A stretch of 64,000 nt of DNA from assembly GCF_900110295.1 (NCBI RefSeq), contig NZ_FODF01000009.1, forward strand, positions 1 to 64,000. Reading direction: 5' to 3'. A program made the position numbers and the translations under genes. The notes beneath the pieces are model-generated. The model was not told where the DNA came from. It did no database searches and worked only from the letters and a program-made list of their open reading frames with translations. Numbering within the stretch: the stretch's first letter is position 1; every line of letters starts with the position of its first letter. The DNA comes from Peptostreptococcus russellii (GTDB taxonomy: Bacteria > Bacillota > Clostridia > Peptostreptococcales > Peptostreptococcaceae). This document shows, one piece after another, positions 62,322 to 64,000 of this stretch.

Positions 62322-62405
62322 ATGAGGGGGCTGATAAATCGGCTGAGATAAGGATGTGATCCTTGACCTTTGAACCTGATCTGGGTAATGCCAGCGTAGG
62401 AATTA
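62322..62405 (+). promoter_or_regulatory. TPP (thiamin pyrophosphate) riboswitch
   Basis: The THI-box core is clear: GGGGGCTGATAAATCGGCTGAGA (CTGAGA at 62343-62348), a variable stem (AAGGATGTGATCCTT), then the highly conserved ACCTGATCTGGGTAATGCCA (62374-62393) and GCGTAGGAA. TPP binding should promote the terminator at 62446-62476 and lower expression of the thiamin genes that follow. Confidence 0.96.
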
Positions 62406-62445
62406 TAATTTTTATGGATAATATATTATATGAAAAGATAAACGC

Positions 62446-62476
62446 GAGCATATACTTAGGTGTATGCTCTTTTTTA
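62446..62476 (+). terminator. Expression-platform terminator of the TPP riboswitch
   Basis: GAGCATATAC (62446-62455) pairs with GTGTATGCTC (62460-62469), with one wobble pair, followed by T7. It lies 40 bases after the aptamer and 50 bases before thiD. Confidence 0.85.
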
Positions 62477-62527
62477 TGTAATGATTTATATTTTGCGAAC
62501 AAAGATAACTTTAGAGGGGGAGAGTAG

Positions 62528-63358
62528 ATGAAAAAGGTATTGACGATTGCTGGCTCTGATAGTAGCGGAGGCGCAGGAATTCAAACTGATTTAAAAACTT
62601 TTGCTGCATATGGAGTATATGGTATGAGTGTGATAACAGCCATAACAGCACAAAATACGATAGGAGTTCTCGGTGTTGAAAGTGTTTCGGAAAAAATGGT
62701 AAGAGAACAAATAAGGGCAATATTCGATGATATAGAAGTTGACGCTATAAAAGTTGGTATGCTTTCAGATATAAATATAATAAAAATAGTAGCAGACGCA
62801 ATATCTGTTTATAGGGTAAATAATGTTGTAGTAGATCCTGTAATGATTTCTACTTCTGGATTTGATCTTATAAACTCGCAAGCAAAGAGCGTTCTTGTAA
62901 ATGAACTTCTTCCTAAAGCAAATTTGATTACACCAAACTTATCCGAAGCTCAATGTATATTGTATCAGATAGACAAAAATAATAAATTGAAAATATCAAA
63001 TTCAAAAGATATGGTAGATGCAGGTAAAATAATTTCTGATTTTACTAAAAATCATGTTTTGATAAAAGGTGGGCATCTAGAAGATAGACCATGTGATGTA
63101 CTGGTTACTAAAGATAAGGAAGTATTCTTTTATGATAATGAAAGAATAAATACCAAGAATACTCATGGAACAGGTTGTACTTTATCCTCTGCAATAGCAT
63201 CAAATCTTGCATTAGGATACCCAATAGAAAAAGCAGTTGCTAATGCTAAAAAATTTATAACGGATGCTATAAGAAATTCTCTTGATATTGGTCATGGATG
63301 TGGGCCAACAAATCCCATGGGAGAAATATATAAAGAACTTAAAATGATAGATAAGTAA
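62528..63358 (+). CDS. thiD: Hydroxymethylpyrimidine/phosphomethylpyrimidine kinase
   Basis: This is a 276-residue ribokinase-fold enzyme. 'LTIAGSDSSGGAGIQTDLKTFAAYGVYGMSVITAITAQNT' is the ThiD N-terminal signature. 'VVDPVMISTSGFDLI' and 'NTHGTGCTLSSAIASNLALGYPIEKAV' form the ATP/anion-hole site with the catalytic Cys-region GTGC. It phosphorylates HMP to HMP-PP for thiamin synthesis or salvage. It lies directly behind the TPP riboswitch with GAGGGGGAG as ribosome site. Confidence 0.95.
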   Translation: MKKVLTIAGSDSSGGAGIQTDLKTFAAYGVYGMSVITAITAQNTIGVLGVESVSEKMVREQIRAIFDDIEVDAIKVGMLSDINIIKIVADAISVYRVNNVVVDPVMISTSGFDLINSQAKSVLVNELLPKANLITPNLSEAQCILYQIDKNNKLKISNSKDMVDAGKIISDFTKNHVLIKGGHLEDRPCDVLVTKDKEVFFYDNERINTKNTHGTGCTLSSAIASNLALGYPIEKAVANAKKFITDAIRNSLDIGHGCGPTNPMGEIYKELKMIDK

Positions 63359-63503
63359 ATTTTAATATTAGAATCATTAATGAAAACAATTTTTGTAATA
63401 TAAGTATGATTTTAAAAATTAAAAATAAAATTTGAATACAGAATTTTATGAAATAAATGAGTTAGAAGATGACGTGAAAGCGACTATATAATTGGAGGAT
63501 GTC

Positions 63504-64000
63504 ATGAATAAAGATAAATTGATAGAAAAATTATGTGAAGCTATAAAAAAAGTAAGGGAGAAAAATCCACTTGTTGAACAGGTAACAAATTACGTTACTA
63601 TAAATGATTGTGCCAATGTAACTCTTTCAATAGGAGCATCTCCTGTTATGGCCGATGGAAAAGAAGAGGTAGAGGGATTTACCCAAATAGCTAATAGCCT
63701 TGTGCTAAACTTTGGGATTATAGATGTACAGCCATTAGAGACTATTATTAAAGCAGGAAAAACAGCTAATGATAATGACATACCAATAGTTTTTGATCCA
63801 GTAGGTATGGGAGCTATTGAGTATAGAGATAGAGCAATTTTAGAACTATTGGAAAATGTCCACATGAGTGTTATCAAGGGTAACGCAGGTGAAATTATGG
63901 CGCTTGCAGGAAAAAGTGGAGTTACAAAAGGAGTGGATTCATTGGCTGAAAGTAGTGAAGCTATTGAATCGGCAATTAAAATTGCAAATAAATATAGATG
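63504..64000 (+). CDS. thiM: Hydroxyethylthiazole kinase, N-terminal part
   Basis: The frame starts at ATG 63504 behind TTGGAGG and runs off the window. The visible 165 residues fit ThiM: 'NPLVEQVTNYVTINDCANVTLSIGASPVMADGKEEV', 'LVLNFGII' and 'DIPIVFDPVGMGAIEYR', then 'VIKGNAGEIMALAG'. It phosphorylates the thiazole precursor for salvage. Together with thiD and the riboswitch it forms a thiamin salvage operon; thiE probably follows outside the window. Confidence 0.95.
   Translation, partial: MNKDKLIEKLCEAIKKVREKNPLVEQVTNYVTINDCANVTLSIGASPVMADGKEEVEGFTQIANSLVLNFGIIDVQPLETIIKAGKTANDNDIPIVFDPVGMGAIEYRDRAILELLENVHMSVIKGNAGEIMALAGKSGVTKGVDSLAESSEAIESAIKIANKYR

Noticed and set aside
63359-63503. 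Short frame before thiM (63433-63492)
   Set aside because: A TTG-start frame of 19 codons has no ribosome site and no family features.
1-64000. CRISPR arrays, tRNA or rRNA genes
   Set aside because: No regularly spaced direct repeats and no tRNA or rRNA signature were seen in any gap on either strand.

Overview
This window is low-GC DNA with close-packed genes, strong AGGAGG-type ribosome sites and frequent TTG/GTG starts. It also has NEAT-domain haem proteins, cell-wall-binding repeat 2 (CWB2) surface proteins, sortase B, an ECF transporter and several 4Fe-4S proteins. Together these point to an anaerobic Gram-positive of the Clostridia (Bacillota). CWB2 anchoring fits Peptostreptococcaceae or relatives, but I cannot name a species.

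Region 1 (1-13.1 kb) looks like the right part of an integrative or conjugative element. It holds the C-terminus of an LPXTG surface protein, a small sigma-like regulator behind a leader-peptide/terminator arrangement, and an AraC regulator. Next come two half ABC exporters followed by an ECF importer (S, T and a fused double ATPase), then sortase B, a 57-residue GTG-start protein and a large serine recombinase. Directly after the recombinase lies a broken reading frame.

Region 2 (13.2-17.2 kb) is a scrap zone. It has an IS200-type element whose transposase lost its catalytic middle, a membrane gene cut at its 5' end, a DUF4298 gene, a divergent acetyltransferase/MerR pair around a perfect palindrome, and a ClbS/DfsB-like gene.

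Region 3 (17.5-23.3 kb) is a tightly overlapping three-gene operon: a TM2/TerB-like protein, a BrxD-type ATPase and an Lhr-like helicase. This matches the architecture of Shango anti-phage systems, with an unusual membrane-domain fusion on the first protein. It is the best candidate for an exciting system here.

Region 4 (23.3-27.4 kb) holds a secreted CWB2 protein, a Crp/Fnr regulator with a nearby operator-like palindrome, a ferredoxin plus NapH-like membrane protein, and exonuclease III.

Region 5 (27.7-44.6 kb) is a large haem/iron acquisition locus. It has two half ABC transporters, a flavodoxin, an AraC regulator, a double-NEAT membrane protein, an Shp-like haem protein, an IsdE-like lipoprotein, a permease, an ATPase and two NEAT proteins attached to the wall through CWB2 repeats. 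The central gene order is that of the streptococcal shr-shp-siaABC relay. Fur-like boxes sit at the promoters.

Region 6 (45-64 kb) is mostly chromosomal housekeeping. It contains two TVP38/DedA proteins, an HdrD-like Fe-S protein, a MoxR/VWA pair, a NiaR-type repressor, a TatD hydrolase and a PEP-carboxykinase-like P-loop protein. It also contains an ABC exporter, an ArsR-controlled Zn/Cd efflux operon with duplicated operators, a sigma factor, an AEC transporter, and a TPP riboswitch ahead of thiD and thiM. The window ends inside thiM.
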